DNA of 64,000 nt, from NCBI GenBank assembly GCA_024500155.1, contig CM044874.1, forward strand, positions 8,261,001 through 8,325,000, read 5' to 3'. How positions within the stretch are numbered: the first letter of the stretch is position 1; the number at the start of each line of letters is the position of its first letter. Source of the stretch: Chenopodium formosanum. Taxonomy: Eukaryota > Streptophyta > Magnoliopsida > Caryophyllales > Amaranthaceae. The notes below the pieces were generated by a model. It was not told where the DNA came from. It did not search any database and saw only the letters and a program-made list of their open reading frames with translations. Positions 1-11,696 of this stretch are shown piece by piece. Position numbers and translations under genes: made by a program.

Positions 1-924
1 AAGGGAAGTGTCAATGTAGGTAACTATTTGACTGGTGATATTGTTGAGGCCTTAGGTGGTCAGAGAGGGAAGAAGGTCATGAGTCATAATGATCTTAGTC
101 CCTTAAATAAGCTGTTGTTTAATCTGGTAAAGAAGACTATTTTTCCTAGGACTGCTAAAAAGGGGGAAGCATGCTTGATGGATATGGCAGTATTTTTCTG
201 TATTTCCAAGAAGATTAAGGTTAACTTTCCCTCTTTAATGTACCAGCACTTAGCACACTGTGTTCCCAGTAGGACAAAAGTTGGGTATGGAGCCATTTTG
301 TCCACTGTATTTCAGAATGCTGGAGTAGTTCTGAAGGGTAAATATGGGGCTTTGGATGAAAAGCCAGAAAGTGTGATCAATGAGGAAACCCTAGCTGGGT
401 TAAGTTAGGAAGTTGTGCAAGGAAAAATTCAGAAAATAGAGAAGGGAGAGAAAAAGAAAGAGAAAGTGACAGGGAAGAGGAAGGAAAAGGATGTGTCTAA
501 GTAGCCTGTGAGAAAGAGCAGGAGGATTTTTGCCAGTGCTGTTCCTCAAACCAGTATGGAACAACCACTGGAGTTGGATGTTGAGGAAAATATCCTCAAT
601 GGGCAAGTTGCTGAATTAGTTGATAGAATGGAAAGGGTTGAGAGTCAAATGAAGGATTCTGCTGGAAAGCTTCAGGTGCTGACTCTGGAAAAGTTGGTAC
701 AGGAGCAGGGGAAGGAGTTAAAGGAACTCAAGAAGCTGGTGCTAAAACAAAACAAGGAACTTCAAGAGCAAAAGGAGTTTCAAGAGCAAGAACTGAACAA
801 GGCTCTACAGGAACAGAAGGAGGAGTTCCTGGTGAAACTTAAGGGTCTTGAAGAAAATTTGGAGGCCTCTGCACAACAGACAAAGGAGGACTATAAGAAA
901 ATTCTGGAGTTCCTTGAAACCTAG
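1..924 (+). pseudogene. env-like extra 3' ORF of copia element, C-terminal part, two stops
   Basis: Frame 1 reads through to a TAG ending at 924 but is broken by in-frame TAG codons at 406-408 and 502-504. The second element (61600-62397) has sense codons at both places. The first third has the hydrophobic pattern seen in the plant 'putative plant transposon protein' domain (GEACLMDMAVFFCISKK, then VGYGAILSTVFQNAGV). The last third (508-924) is a Lys/Glu/Gln-rich coiled coil with heptad-like LxxL spacing. Neither part resembles a nuclease, protease or polymerase. In Sireviruses such ORFs are called envelope-like, but their role is unproven. No signal peptide or membrane segment is visible in this part. 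The start lies to the left of the window. Confidence 0.75.
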
Positions 925-1532
925 CCTGCCCTATTGCTGTTTAATATTCAGCCTAGCCTATTTTCTCTGTTTTAGTCATGAACAACTTTAATTTCTGTCT
1001 TTAGTATTTGAACAATTAATTTTGTTTGTAAATTTTCTAAATTGTTCAACTGGATGATAAATCTTTTGGTTTTTAATGAATTGTTGGAACTCTGCTTATA
1101 CTTGTGTGTTTATGTGTATTTTGAACACTTATGCAGAAAGGTAGAACTTACTTGAGGTTGTTTAGCAGCGCTGCCTTTAGTTTCCCAAACTTGATGAATT
1201 GCTTGTAGGGCTGTGGCTAGATGCTTAATAACTTGAAAACAGGACTTTTTGATAATGCCAAAAGGGGGGAAAGATTAAGCAAACTTGGAAGCTATAGTTG
1301 TTCTGGGTTTCAGTTGATAAAGTATCAGAACTCTCTCTGATATGATGCTTGAGTAGTTTAGTTAGTTTAGTTAGCTTCTTTTAGTTTATTTCTGTTTTTG
1401 TTTAATTTTATTTTATTGCTGTTTGTTTATTTTTGTTCTGTGTTTACTTTCTGTCAATAAATTAAAAAATGAAAAAATACGACCTTCTATTTTGTTTAAC
1501 TTATTCTAGAGTTTGCTTAAGTTTGTCATCAT

Positions 1533-1547
1533 CAATAAGGGGGAAAT
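1533..1547 (+). other. polypurine tract of copia element
   Basis: A purine run with a G5 core lies directly before the LTR and would prime plus-strand synthesis. A second, stronger G6 tract is at 1259-1273, about 280 bp upstream. Paired tracts of this kind also occur in the second element (62738-62753 and 63018-63031) and are a described Sirevirus feature. Confidence 0.7.
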
Positions 1548-2820
1548 TTTTGAAGCATAAAAGTTTTGATGATGAGGAACTTAAACTAAAAGCAAACTCA
1601 TCTAATAAAGATTCTCTAGTGTGTGTTTAGTCAAGGTGCAGAATAATCTTGGTGATTGAAGAACCATCTTAATCTAAGAAGACATGAAGAAGATCTTTAT
1701 TGAAGAAGTTAAACAAATCAGAGGAAGAGTTCTCTAACAAGAACTAAGTTCCCTAACAGGAACGTTCCCTAACAGGAACTTGAAGACTAGCAGTTAAGTT
1801 CTTTGGTGGAACTTGATATGCTTGGAGCCCAAGTAATTCATCTGATCAGAGTGCAGCGCAGCAATAATTGTTGAAGTTTATTCTTAGAAATTATTGTTAA
1901 TATGGTAAGTAGGTTAGTGCATGAGATTTATTAGAAACGTGATAAGTTTGCTTGGTAAATAAAATAAATATGGAAAATAATAAAAGATAGATTTAAGGAA
2001 AAGATTTTCTAACAAAAAGATTATTTTTCTCTAAAGTCGGTTTATTAAGAAAGATAAGTTTTCTTAATAAATATCTTTTATACTTATTTTCGGAAAAGAT
2101 TTTATTCCACTTGATTTACTGAAACCGTGTTTAATAAAGATAAGTCAAGTTAACATATTTATCTTTTTAGAAAATCTACTTTCTATACAAGTGTTACTCG
2201 TATAAATAGTAGAGAGCAAAAATGATTTAGGTTTTTGTGAGTTTATGCGTGGAGAAATCACAGTGTTTTAACGAGTAAGTTTACCAAGCTTTAACTTATC
2301 ATATTAGTTTCGGATTTCGTACATTGCTTACCTATCATGATAGGCGTCTTGTATTTATATTGGTTGGGTTATTTGGGTGATTTGAGAGCTTGAGTTATAT
2401 ACAGGTTTGTGTAAGCTTCTTGGTTAGGCTGAGAGTTTTTGTACTGGGGTGGTACGAGTGTTTTGTACTTTGGTAGTACTTGTAGTACTTTGGTGGTACG
2501 AGTGAATCTAAGTGTGGTGCTTAGATTGGGTAGGATAGGGTCCTATCAAGTAACAAGTTCAGTGAGGAACTTGTGAAATAAAGGTCTGTGTCTAATAGGT
2601 TGTAACTTGGTGTTTGCTTTATTATAGTGAAGTGTTTTGTGTTTGAAATCCCTAAGGTAGGGTCGAGGTTTTACTTCCAGTTGGGCCCTGGAAGGTTTCC
2701 TCGTAGGATCTGTGTGTTTGCTTAAGTTCCTATACGCATTATTTATTTATCCGCAAAAAGTAGTCATTAGGAACTCTATACAATTCACCCCCTCTCTTGT
2801 ATTAATCGTCTCAACTAACA
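1548..2820 (+). repeat. 3' LTR of the first copia element
   Basis: This 1273-bp LTR aligns along its length with 50621-51872 and 63032-64000. It ends in CA. Its first two bases are TT where the other copies have TG, so the terminal G has mutated. A TATAAATAG box at about 2212 and a short transcribed region follow the usual U3-R-U5 order. After 2820 the inverted gypsy-type LTR resumes. Confidence 0.85.
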
Positions 2821-5035
2821 AACACACTAACATGCTTTCACCTATCAACACACACTTACCTCAATGCACTTGTTTACAAGCACACACAACATTCAACAAA
2901 ACTCTTCAACTAGACACTAAATAATTTATTTAGCATTGATCATGCATCGAACGTGTTTCCAACTTTACCTCCCCCAAACTAATTGAGGTTACTGACACGG
3001 GAGCTAACCGTGCCAGCATCAAAACCACACATAGGTGGCGAAATTCCTGCGCATAATAATAATAAAAGGAGTGTACAGCGTCCTGTACTTTTGTAGAAGT
3101 TATGATCAAATATAAATAAAGTGACATAACTCCCCCCATATGTTCATACTCAAGGTATATACGTTCCAAGAGTTTTGGTGCGTAATCTCTTTCACTTTAT
3201 GTTATTACATATGATTAGACTTGGTGATGACTCTCAAACCATAAACATTCAATCAACAATAATTATTCAATCAATCAAATATATCAATTTAGTTCTTGAA
3301 TAATTAGTGACCACATAATATTTAATGTTGAACCCTTTTTAATTATATCTCGGTGCCAATGACACTTTAAACGCATAAAGCGCCATAAATCCTATCCCTC
3401 GGTGTTAAAAACACCTTAAGTGCACTAAGGCACCAACATACAATTTATTTCTCGTGTAAATAGACACTTATATAGCTCCTTCCTCATATTTATAACATCA
3501 ATAAAAATTATATGAACCATAATAAAATTCCTTTTCAATAGTCCAAACCAAATTAAACATTTAGTTTAATTAAACATGCTTTCTAACATGTCATAAATAA
3601 TATTCCAAACTATTAATTTTCATTCAATAATCCATCACAAATAAATCATGTTTCATAATCCAATCACCAATAACATCCAAATCAAAATTTCCAATCCAAA
3701 CCTAGCATGATACTACTTGTAATCAATCAAACACATTTAGCAAGCTATTATATTAACGTAATTATACTAAGTACGCGAATATACCTCAAATAAGCCCTTA
3801 AAGTAGCCGATTACACTACAACAATTCCCGAATCAAGTCTCCTACATAAAGGGACAATAATACTATATTTATTCTCCTTGTATACACAATTTCCAGCAAC
3901 TTAAATTTACTTTAGACTACTTAAAAAAATCTGAAAATTATTTAAAAACCCCTAATTAAACTCCTTTTTAATGGGTAATCACACCCTTTTATTAAAATCA
4001 CAATTATACTACTTTAAATAAAATTTCAGAATTTTAAACTAATAAAAAACCCTTTAAAACTTCATCAAAATACATGTTTACACTTAAATTATCCATAGAA
4101 ACATTAAATTATCTCTTACCCTTTAAACTCAAGCATAAAATTTAAAGCATAAAAAAAAATTCATTAAAAATCAAAAACTGCTCGAAAATCATATTTAGAG
4201 GCTGAATTTGGCCTTGAGAGATTGGTGCGAGTCTTTCTTAAAACGTTGTTTCCACATGGAAAACACTAATTTTTTTTTTTAAATCAAAATCGGATGAGTT
4301 TAGAACCTGATCGGGATTAAGACGGGATTAATATTAACGAACAGAAATTTAAAAATTTAAACACGAATTTACGTGTTCAAAATAATCTGGAATTAAGTTA
4401 AACTAATCAGTAGTTATAATCACCAAAATTTCAAAACATCATTACTATAAAAGCCCTAAAACAATTGTTCATAAAACCCTAAAATCATGATTTTCAATAA
4501 TTAAAACCCCTAGGTTATAAAATTTACAAAATCTAAAAATTATCACATTTATGAAATCTGAAATTATAAAGTTTAATCATCAAAATACAATTTGATACTA
4601 ATTAAATTAATTTCAAATAATAAAATCAAAACCCATAAATCAATAATTACAATTACACAAATTAATAAAACAAAGGAGAAAGAAAATAAGACTAACCTTT
4701 TTCTGTGGGAAATTTTTGGGGGATTCATGGGGTATTTATAGAGTAGAGAGTGTAGGGTTAAATTTGGGCTTATAAAAATGTGGGCTTAAGTTATGGGATA
4801 GGGCTTAAGTTACTGGTTTTGGAATGGGTTATTCCAATAAGAGTATGTAGGAATAATTTACATTGCCCAATAATTAATAAACGTTTGGCTCAAAATATAA
4901 TTTACTTTTATAAAACCTCATATTTAAAATACTTTAACCCTTTAAAATATTTTATTAAAATACGTGAGCCCTTAACAATACATTTTATTAATACTTAAAT
5001 ACTTTCTAAAATACATAAAAATACGGGGTATTACA
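2821..5035 (-). mobile_element. inverted gypsy-type LTR, interrupted by copia element
   Basis: On the minus strand this block begins TGTAATACCCCG at 5035 and runs to 2821, where the first copia element interrupts it. It is the reverse complement of the solo LTR at 34539-37141, with shared landmarks such as the run matching 36900-37140. It lacks the 508-bp MITE of that copy, so it gives the empty-site sequence for that insertion. The remaining LTR 3' end would lie left of the copia element, outside the window. No coding capacity is seen. The TGTAA start and roughly 3-kb length suggest Ty3/gypsy, but no internal domain is present to prove it. Confidence 0.75.
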
Positions 5036-5423
5036 TATGTTAATTGATTGTATTTTAATTTAAGTATTTTTTTTTCAGATTACAATTTCTTTTTTTTTGA
5101 TGAAAATGTAATTCCATATTTTTTTTATTAATAAAAATAATGTTTATGCATATTTAATTGTTTGTATTTTAATTTAACTGAAAAAAATTCGTAAAAAAAA
5201 TAAATAAATAAATAAATAAAAATTAAATTTAGGGATAATGGGAAGCGGTTTTGGTCCGAAGCTGTTTGGCACCAAAACCGCTCCCCATTACCTCTAAAAG
5301 GGAAGCAGTTTGAAACGTTTCCCATTTAAATGTGCAATGGGAACCCCCCTAAGCCGGAGCGGTTCAAAACCGGATCTCATTAGGGGGTTAGAACCACTTC
5401 CCTTTTAGTGTTTTCTACTAGTG
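5036..5423. mobile_element. CACTA transposon, right end (truncated by LTR insertion)
   Basis: The block ends in TTTTCTACTAGTG at 5423, the mirror of the CACTAGTAGAAAA terminus used by three other elements here. Before the end it has subterminal inverted words built on AGCGGTT/AACCGCT (5230-5400), close to those of the element at 57074-58370. Its left end is not in the window, because the gypsy-type LTR is inserted into it. It looks non-autonomous, with no transposase reading frame in this portion. Confidence 0.7.
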
Positions 5424-6062
5424 AATTGACTAATAATTTATGAGTAAATTGCTTCCAATATTAATGTTTATTCTATTATATTAATTATTGATCACCATAT
5501 TGCATGTTTAAAGGGAATATGTTACTGAAAATCACGACTAATAAGATAATTTGGATGACTGGTTTAGGTTCCTTATTAATCTTGTTGTATAATCAAGTGA
5601 TCACGATATTTTAGAATTATATGTTGCATTAATACTCAACCAATTTAGCCTAATAATAGTTTAGAGCAATTTGAATTTTTGTTGGCATGCCTTTAAGATC
5701 GCAGGAATAACTTTTCACTATAGGAATTGAATAGAGGCCAATACGGGCGAACGTGACTCCATAACTCACTTCGTACCATCATCCCCGATCCTCCTTTTAT
5801 GGTTCCGAACCATATGAATTTAGTAATCTCATGGATTATGAATGGGGCGTAACCTTCACGGGTCAATCGTTGTTTCCTATCGTTGTCCCTTAATCGTGGT
5901 TGCCTTAAATGATTTGTGAACGGTTTACAAGTTCCTAAAAAACTTGTTGGCGGCTCCCTACTTTCCTTGTCCCTAATCGTATTATGTTAATTCCCACTTC
6001 CTATGAGTGCCGAACATATTCACACATGCTTTAACGTAGGCGCACTTCGAACGACGCCTACA
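5424..6062 (+). repeat. partial 5' LTR (3' portion) of the decayed Tat-like element
   Basis: It matches 24690-25216 of the intact LTR in order: the TTGCATGTTTAAAGGGAAT block, the GTGATC block, the CATCCCCGA block and the AACTTGTTGGCG block. It ends CCTACA before the PBS. It is more diverged than the other three copies of this LTR family in the window. Confidence 0.65.
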
Positions 6063-6065
6063 ATT

Positions 6066-6083
6066 TGGCGACTTCGCTGGGGA
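6066..6083 (+). other. primer-binding site, tRNA-Arg type
   Basis: TGGCGACTTCGCTGGGGA lies three bases after the LTR end. It differs at two positions from the PBS at 25222. Its complement resembles the 3' end of plant tRNA-Arg, the primer known for the Tat/Ogre lineage. Confidence 0.65.
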
Positions 6084-7500
6084 GGATTCTTGGCTATTTA
6101 TCGATTTGAGTGATCGATATTTAATTAAGATGAGTGGATGAGACTTGAAAGATTCTTGAAAATAATCCTGTGATTAAATTGGCATTTTTACATATGCATA
6201 GACGTTTTAACGTCGTATTTCAGGTCTGTCCCGTAGGAAAAATTGGATAACCAAGTCGTGAACGAAGAAAATAGGGGCACCAGTCAGATTCTTGACTGTC
6301 GTGCTACGGCAGAGCTTGCCGTGTCACGGCGCAAGGCACCATGACGCGGTGTCCAGCACCGTGACACAGTAGATTCTGTCATGTCGCAGCAGTCCTGAAA
6401 TTCTTTCAGTAGCTTTATTTCTCTTTTCACAGTCAGCTTCCTTTGATTTTTCTGAAAAAAAAACGTGTGTGTTCTAGATATGTCTTAGCCCCGGGGGATT
6501 TAAACTCTATCAACCTAAAAACGCTCATGGCAATAAGGGTTCATCCGAGTTATTAAACCACCCAAACCATGGTGTCGAGTTCGATTTAATCACGAACTCG
6601 CGGAGCCACCCGTTGGCATACACCCTCAAGGGAGGTTGCCTTACCAATGCGGCCAAACTCTTAATTATGGTACCCTTTGACACCAAATAAACTTTACCAT
6701 AGTGGAACATATAACTTGACCTTAGGTTGCGAACTCTTCTTTGCATCATTGTGCCTACATTCCCTATATGTGATAATTTTTTATCTTAACCTTAACAAGT
6801 TTTCTTTGTCTATGGTGGTTTATTTTATGACTTACTAATGCCAATGGACCGAACTCACTTAGTAATTAGCGCAAATACTGAAGAAAAAAAACCCAAAACA
6901 CCAGGAACTGATCGCCGCGCCACGACAAAAAATGTCGCGTCACGGCAATTAGTGTCGTGTCACGGCAATCAGTGTCGTGTCACGGCAATCAGTGCCGTGT
7001 CACAGCAGGTTGTACCGCGACACGGTATAGTTTTCCGTGTCACGATGCCCGGGGAATAAGTCCAATCAGTCATTTTTAGTCTTCCGTGCTAATTTGGTCC
7101 TCACGTTAGTCATTTTGGTTACTGTTCACATGTCTAGCCATACGATCATACCATGAGTCTTATAACATCACTAAATTACTCACAAGTCAAGTATAGTCCA
7201 CACACTTTCTTTATTTTTCGACTCGATTCGTGCACCATGTCATTTATGATTGTATACTAGGTTCATGCACCTTTTTTTTCATAATAAAAAAACGAGTGGA
7301 GTTATTTCTCACATGTTTTCAAATGTCCATTTTTCCCCTTCTTTTCCTATCTTGAGCAAAGAGTCAAACAATTAAGTGAATTATTTTATTTTAGTACTTG
7401 GTCAAGGAGCAGGGGTAGATTAATACGGTTCGAGTCATCACCGCAATAATCTCTTAGATCTAAGAGGCGTTCACCTCCAAACTACTTTCAGTTTGTTCCA

Positions 7501-8617
7501 ATGGACACTAAGGAAGATATTGAGAACATCAAAAAATCCATCGAGGCACTTTCTTCCATGATGAAAACCCTTACCACTAGGGTCACTACCATGGAACAAA
7601 ACAAGGTCACTATTTCTACCCCTGGCAAATTGAAGGAATAGATGTGTAAGGTTTCTGAGGATTTCACTTATATGGAATAGCCTCCCACTCCTTTGGATGT
7701 GAAAGACAGACTCCCTGAAAAGTTCTCCACTGCTGATATACCAAAGTTCAAGCCTACTGACAATCCGATATTTCATTTGAAAGCGTTCTCTTCAACCATG
7801 GCTCTTAAGAGATTGGACGTAACACTCTTCCCTACGGTGTTCCCTCTCTCCTTAGAGCATGCTTGCCAACAATGGTTTTATTCCCTAGATGCCAAGCGTA
7901 CTACGACTTGGCAAGATGTCACCGACAGTTTCATGAATCGTTACTAGTGTAACATTCAAACCAAAACTTCTGAACGTGATTTCTCCATTCTCAAACAGAA
8001 AGAGAATGAAGGCTTCACCAATTATTTGAACATGTGGAGGGAAACGACTTCACTCTTGGTAGATCCTCCTAAAGAAAGAGAGATATTTCATTTGTTTATC
8101 TAAAATATGACTCACGAGTATATGTATCATCTCAAATTTCTTCCACTGAACACTTTCGAAGCTGCATACGACATCAGCAACAATATCGAGGATGAGCTAA
8201 TAAAGACTGATGGTAGTAACAGTAATAACACTGGGAAAAAACAAGAAGAACGACCTTCCTTCTTCTTCGTCTTCTAAGCACGAAAATACTACCAACAATA
8301 TAAGACAAGTTGATCTCAATGAAGTGTTAGCTCTTGATGCTCCATTGCCCAAGAAAAGGAGAACTTACTCTCCTTTAGGAATGACTTATGATACGGCCTT
8401 TGATCGCCTCTACGGTCAAGGCTTGATCACACATGTTGGGCTATTTACAGAGCTAAAACTTGAAGAAAGAAGCGCCAAATGGAATCCCAATGCCCATTGC
8501 AAGTACCATCAAGGAAGCTAGGGGCCACACTACCGAGGAATGTTGGAATTTAAAGGACGTCATTCAAGACTTGGTGGATGCAAACAAACTTCCTGTCCTT
8601 CCAGGAGGCAAGAAGTA
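7501..8617 (+). pseudogene. Ty3/gypsy gag pseudogene
   Basis: The reading frame starts at ATG 7501 (MDTKEDIENIKKSIEALSSM, a short coiled coil) and continues into a capsid domain of the Retrotrans_gag type, with HACQQWFYSLDAKRTTTW at about 7858-7911 followed by WQDVTDSFMNRY. A Cys/His remnant, CKYHQGS then GHTTEECW, lies near 8500-8555. In-frame stops occur at about 7639, 7678, 7945 and 8101. Frame shifts near 8230 and 8517 must be crossed to follow the homology. It therefore cannot make a full Gag. The family packages retrotransposon RNA in virus-like particles. The protein pattern fits Tat/Ogre-type Gag, but only the superfamily is certain. Confidence 0.8.
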
Positions 8618-9863
8618 ATGAACACAAGGCGCACAACAAATCCTTCGTGCAAGATTCCATGTTTTTTTTTTATCATCTCCATTCCCCCATTCATGTCTAG
8701 CATTAGGTTTTCCATTTAGAATTTCAATATGCTTCATGTGTTTTGTTCACCTTTTCCATTAATAAAATGAGCATATTTCCTTTACATCTCGATCATACCA
8801 TTTTTCATTCACTCATTAAAAAAAAAACAATTACCGAGCTAAACACAAGGTACACCTATGACTTGAGGCACCTTAGCAACCCTGTCATTCCCTATTAACC
8901 ATTCAATCACATATTCATTTCTTCATCAACTACTTTGAGCCTTGTCTAACGATTGACCTTATTTATTCAACCCATATTCACTTAACCCTAGGATGGGAAG
9001 GTGTGCAATTTGTGTAACAGTCAGAAAGCAAGTTTAAATAAAAGAAAATTATAATAATAAAAAAAGAATAAGTAAATAAAAAAAATGTCTCAAGGAAAAT
9101 GTTCCAATGTCTTCGATATGAACATGTCTCTAATTGTGTCTCTCACCGAGTGCTTGGTACCATTCCTGAGAAACATGAATGCTAAGTGAGTGATGGACCG
9201 CATGATCAGAGATTTCCTACATTGATTCAAAAGAATTAAAAAAAATTCAAAACAAAAAAAAAATATGAAAATAAAACTTGCAAAGTCCAATACATAGTTG
9301 CATATCTTGGGGGCTTCTCGGGTCTTGAGCCTTTTACCCATTTCTTCCTTAAACCACCAGCTTAACCATTACAACCCTTGAAAGACCTCTTTGAGGTGTA
9401 CACACACTTGTGTAAAGTTCGACTAGAGCTACGTTCAGCCTGATTCCTAATGGATACGTAGACAACCTCACATTGAGGTGCGACCACATTCATATGCATG
9501 ATCGAGTTGAAAAATATCCAATGCTTATCCCTATGACCCCATCTAGAGCTAGACTTGGGGGCTTGAACCCACATCACTTAGCCTACCTATTCTAAAGAGT
9601 CACCATTTTGACTTTTCTCACATCTCTTTCCATCATCATAGCCTTTACAGCCTCACCTTAGTATCATTTTCACACACTTCTTTCACACATACACAACCAT
9701 GTCATCTTTTCCTTATGAACCCTTTATCATGAAATCTTGTTTCCCTACCACGCATGCTTCATCATCTTTCAAGAAAACATTCATTAGAAGAAACATTATA
9801 TACTTGCTAGCTTCCTGACCTGAGCAATATTCATTGTTTCACGCATCGCATAATGTACTGAAC

Positions 9864-9938
<75 letters not shown>
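9864..9938. repeat. compound (CA)n(TA)n microsatellite
   Basis: About 17 CA units pass directly into about 21 TA units. It marks the right limit of detectable similarity to the Tat-like element. Confidence 0.95.
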
Positions 9939-9941
<3 letters not shown>

Positions 9942-10453
9942 AGAATCCGCAAAAACGTAGAAAATAATAAAAGAAGGTTGTAAAGTACTCCATCTATTTT
10001 AAATATTTGTCCCATTTTTTATCTACGTGCATTCCAATTCCAATTCCAATGCGATACTGTAATTAGAATATCTCTAGCTACGCATTATAAACAATTTTTA
10101 AAAATTATAAACATAAAAATAAAACTAAATATATCAAGACGAATCTACTATAATGTGATTTAAAAAATACTAATAAAATATATTTTGAAGTACATAAAAA
10201 ATATTAAATTATTAAACTTTTCTTCTATTAGAATCTCTCTATAAAAATTTAATACACCTAGGTAGTTTCTGTTCTGTTGATGTGATTTTTTAATTTTTTT
10301 AAATATATATTAAATGAGGATAAAAAACTACCTATTAATATACATATCTTTAGTGCATTTGGGTGTATATAAAAGGTGTTAAATTTCTAAATTTTCATTT
10401 TTTTTTTCTGACGGGAAAATTTCTCACATTTTCAACTGTAAAAAAAACTCCCT
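9939..10453. other. AT-rich spacer, possible left arm of outer MITE
   Basis: No gene is seen. TACTCCATCTATTTTAAATA at 9986 resembles a Stowaway-like terminus and could pair with GGGAGTA at 11458-11464, giving an outer element of about 1.47 kb with TA duplications. The match is imperfect, so this is only a suggestion. Confidence 0.3.
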
Positions 10454-11403
10454 CCGTTTTTAAATACTTGCTCCATTTCTCCATGCGCGGAGTTTTAGGA
10501 GAAATTAGAGAAACTAATAAAATATGGAGATAGTGGGGTTGGTGGAAAAATAAAAAGTTATAGAAAACAAAATCGCTAAACGACGCCCACAAATTTATCA
10601 CATCGCCCGCATTTAATGAATGAAATTACAATGTTACCCCTAGTGCCAAACCGCCAAACAACCGCCACTACTGCCCACCTCCGCCTAATAACCACCCTCA
10701 CCACTGTCCACCACCACCCAACAACCACCCCCACCACAGTCCACCGCCGCCCAATAACCACCCCCCAAATGTCGCATCTCCACTGCGGATGACTAAATAA
10801 TTTTTTTTTGCCGGAAAATGCTCCAACCGCCCTAAAAAAGCGATTTGACCATGGTCAAACCGCTCAGGCAATACGGTTTGACCGTGGTCAAAACGCCCAG
10901 GCTAGGCGGTTCAACCATGGTCAAACCGTATTGCCTAGGCGGTTTGACCGTGGTCAAACCGTTTGACGGTTTGACCACGGTCAAACCGCCTAGGCAATAC
11001 GGTTTGACCATGGTTGAACCGCCTAGCCTGGGCGTTTTGACCACGGTCGAACCGCCTAGCCTGGGCGGTTTGACCACGGTCAAACCGTTTTCCCTAGGCT
11101 GTTTGACCATGGTTGAACCGCCTAGACAGGACGGTTCGTCTACTTTTCCGGCGAAAAAAAATAAAGCGGTGGTGGTGGTGATTTAAAGTGGTGGATGTTG
11201 TTTTACGTCGGTGGCAGTGGCGGTGGTGGTGTTGGGTGGTGGTGGTGGTGATTTTAAGTGAGGAGAGAGAAAGAGGTTAAGTTAGAGATTGGGGGTAATA
11301 ACGTAAATTCATTCATAATTTGCGGGCGATTTGAGTAATTTGCGGGCGTCGAATAACAACCCAGCTTTCCAAATAAGGAAATGGAGCAAGTATTTAAAAA
11401 CGG
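10454..11403. mobile_element. 950-bp foldback element (Stowaway-like ends)
   Basis: The outer arms are CCGTTTTTAAATACTTGCTC at 10454 and its reverse complement ending at 11403. Moving inward, the arms stay complementary with mismatches: GACGCCC...ATCGCCCGCATTTAATGAAT (about 10580-10622) pairs with about 11303-11350, and CCACC-rich DNA (10665-10760) pairs with GGTGG-rich DNA (11165-11265). The centre is the perfect palindrome annotated separately. Nearly the whole element could fold into one hairpin. The ends resemble the CTCCCTCCG termini of mariner/Stowaway MITEs. The short open frames through the centre are a consequence of the repeats and are not taken as genes. Confidence 0.75.
10880..11048. 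repeat. perfect 83-bp inverted repeat with 3-nt spacer
   Basis: Bases 10880-10962 pair without mismatch with 10966-11048 around a TTG spacer. Each arm is built from shorter near-palindromes of the type GGTTTGACC(A/G)TGGTCAAACC alternating with GCCTAGGC-like words. Further units of the same kind continue to about 11135 and back to about 10841. A base-by-base check found pairing breaks only at 10879/11049 and beyond. Confidence 0.95.
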
Positions 11404-11689
11404 TCGCAAATGAAAAGTGGAACAAGTAGAGAGAGTAATAAAAAAAGGATGGAGATAGGGAGTAGAAATATTAGAATGAAAATTAATTCATAGAGTATGA
11501 GGGTGTTATACGACAAACCAACTAATGTTTATTTTAGGCCGCCGCCACTAGTGGTTCCCTACTATACGTGTAGAGAAGAATCTTTCAACGTTTCTTCTTA
11601 ACTCTTAATTTATTAGTTTAAAAAAATTAACATAGTCAATAATAGCACATTGAAATTTGATTAGTCAACTTTGTCAAGTTAATACTTCC

Positions 11690-11696
11690 TATAAAG
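11690..11696 (+). promoter_or_regulatory. candidate TATA box
   Basis: TATAAAG lies 89 bp upstream of the ATG at 11779, a plausible distance for a plant core promoter with a short leader. No other element is clear. Confidence 0.4.

Larger units (their letters stand above)
1..2820 (+). mobile_element. Sirevirus-like Ty1/copia retrotransposon, 3' part only
   Basis: The window opens inside the internal region of an LTR retrotransposon. What is visible is the end of an extra 3' ORF (1-924), about 620 bp of non-coding DNA with two purine-rich tracts, and a complete 3' LTR. The whole block matches 61600-64000 of the second element in this window, over both coding and non-coding parts. An extra ORF downstream of pol, duplicated polypurine tracts and LTRs over 1 kb are known hallmarks of Sireviruses, so the clade assignment is by family knowledge. 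The element lies inside the inverted LTR that continues from 2821, so it is the youngest layer of a nested stack. Its pol and 5' LTR lie outside the window. Confidence 0.85.
5424..9863 (+). mobile_element. decayed Tat-like Ty3/gypsy element, gag-only
   Basis: This is a colinear but diverged relative of the complete element at 23273-32186. It has an LTR 3' end to 6062, a tRNA-Arg-type PBS at 6066, two GC-rich palindromic clusters (6288-6400 and 6910-7060), a gag pseudogene (7501-8617), and non-coding DNA that aligns with 27000-28040 of the other copy. No protease, reverse transcriptase or integrase is seen between gag and the shared 3' non-coding region, so it was probably already non-autonomous. 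Similarity stops at the CA/TA microsatellite, and no 3' LTR is visible. The left side is cut by the CACTA end at 5423. Confidence 0.7.

Noticed and set aside
10841..11135. Possible CRISPR array (regular palindromic units)
   Set aside because: The units are themselves the spacers and mirror each other, there are no unique spacers or cas genes, and the context is a plant MITE-like element.
10832..11186. Open frames on both strands across the palindrome, with repeated TVVKP/TMVKP peptides
   Set aside because: They arise because the palindromic unit has no stop in these frames. There is no start context or codon bias.
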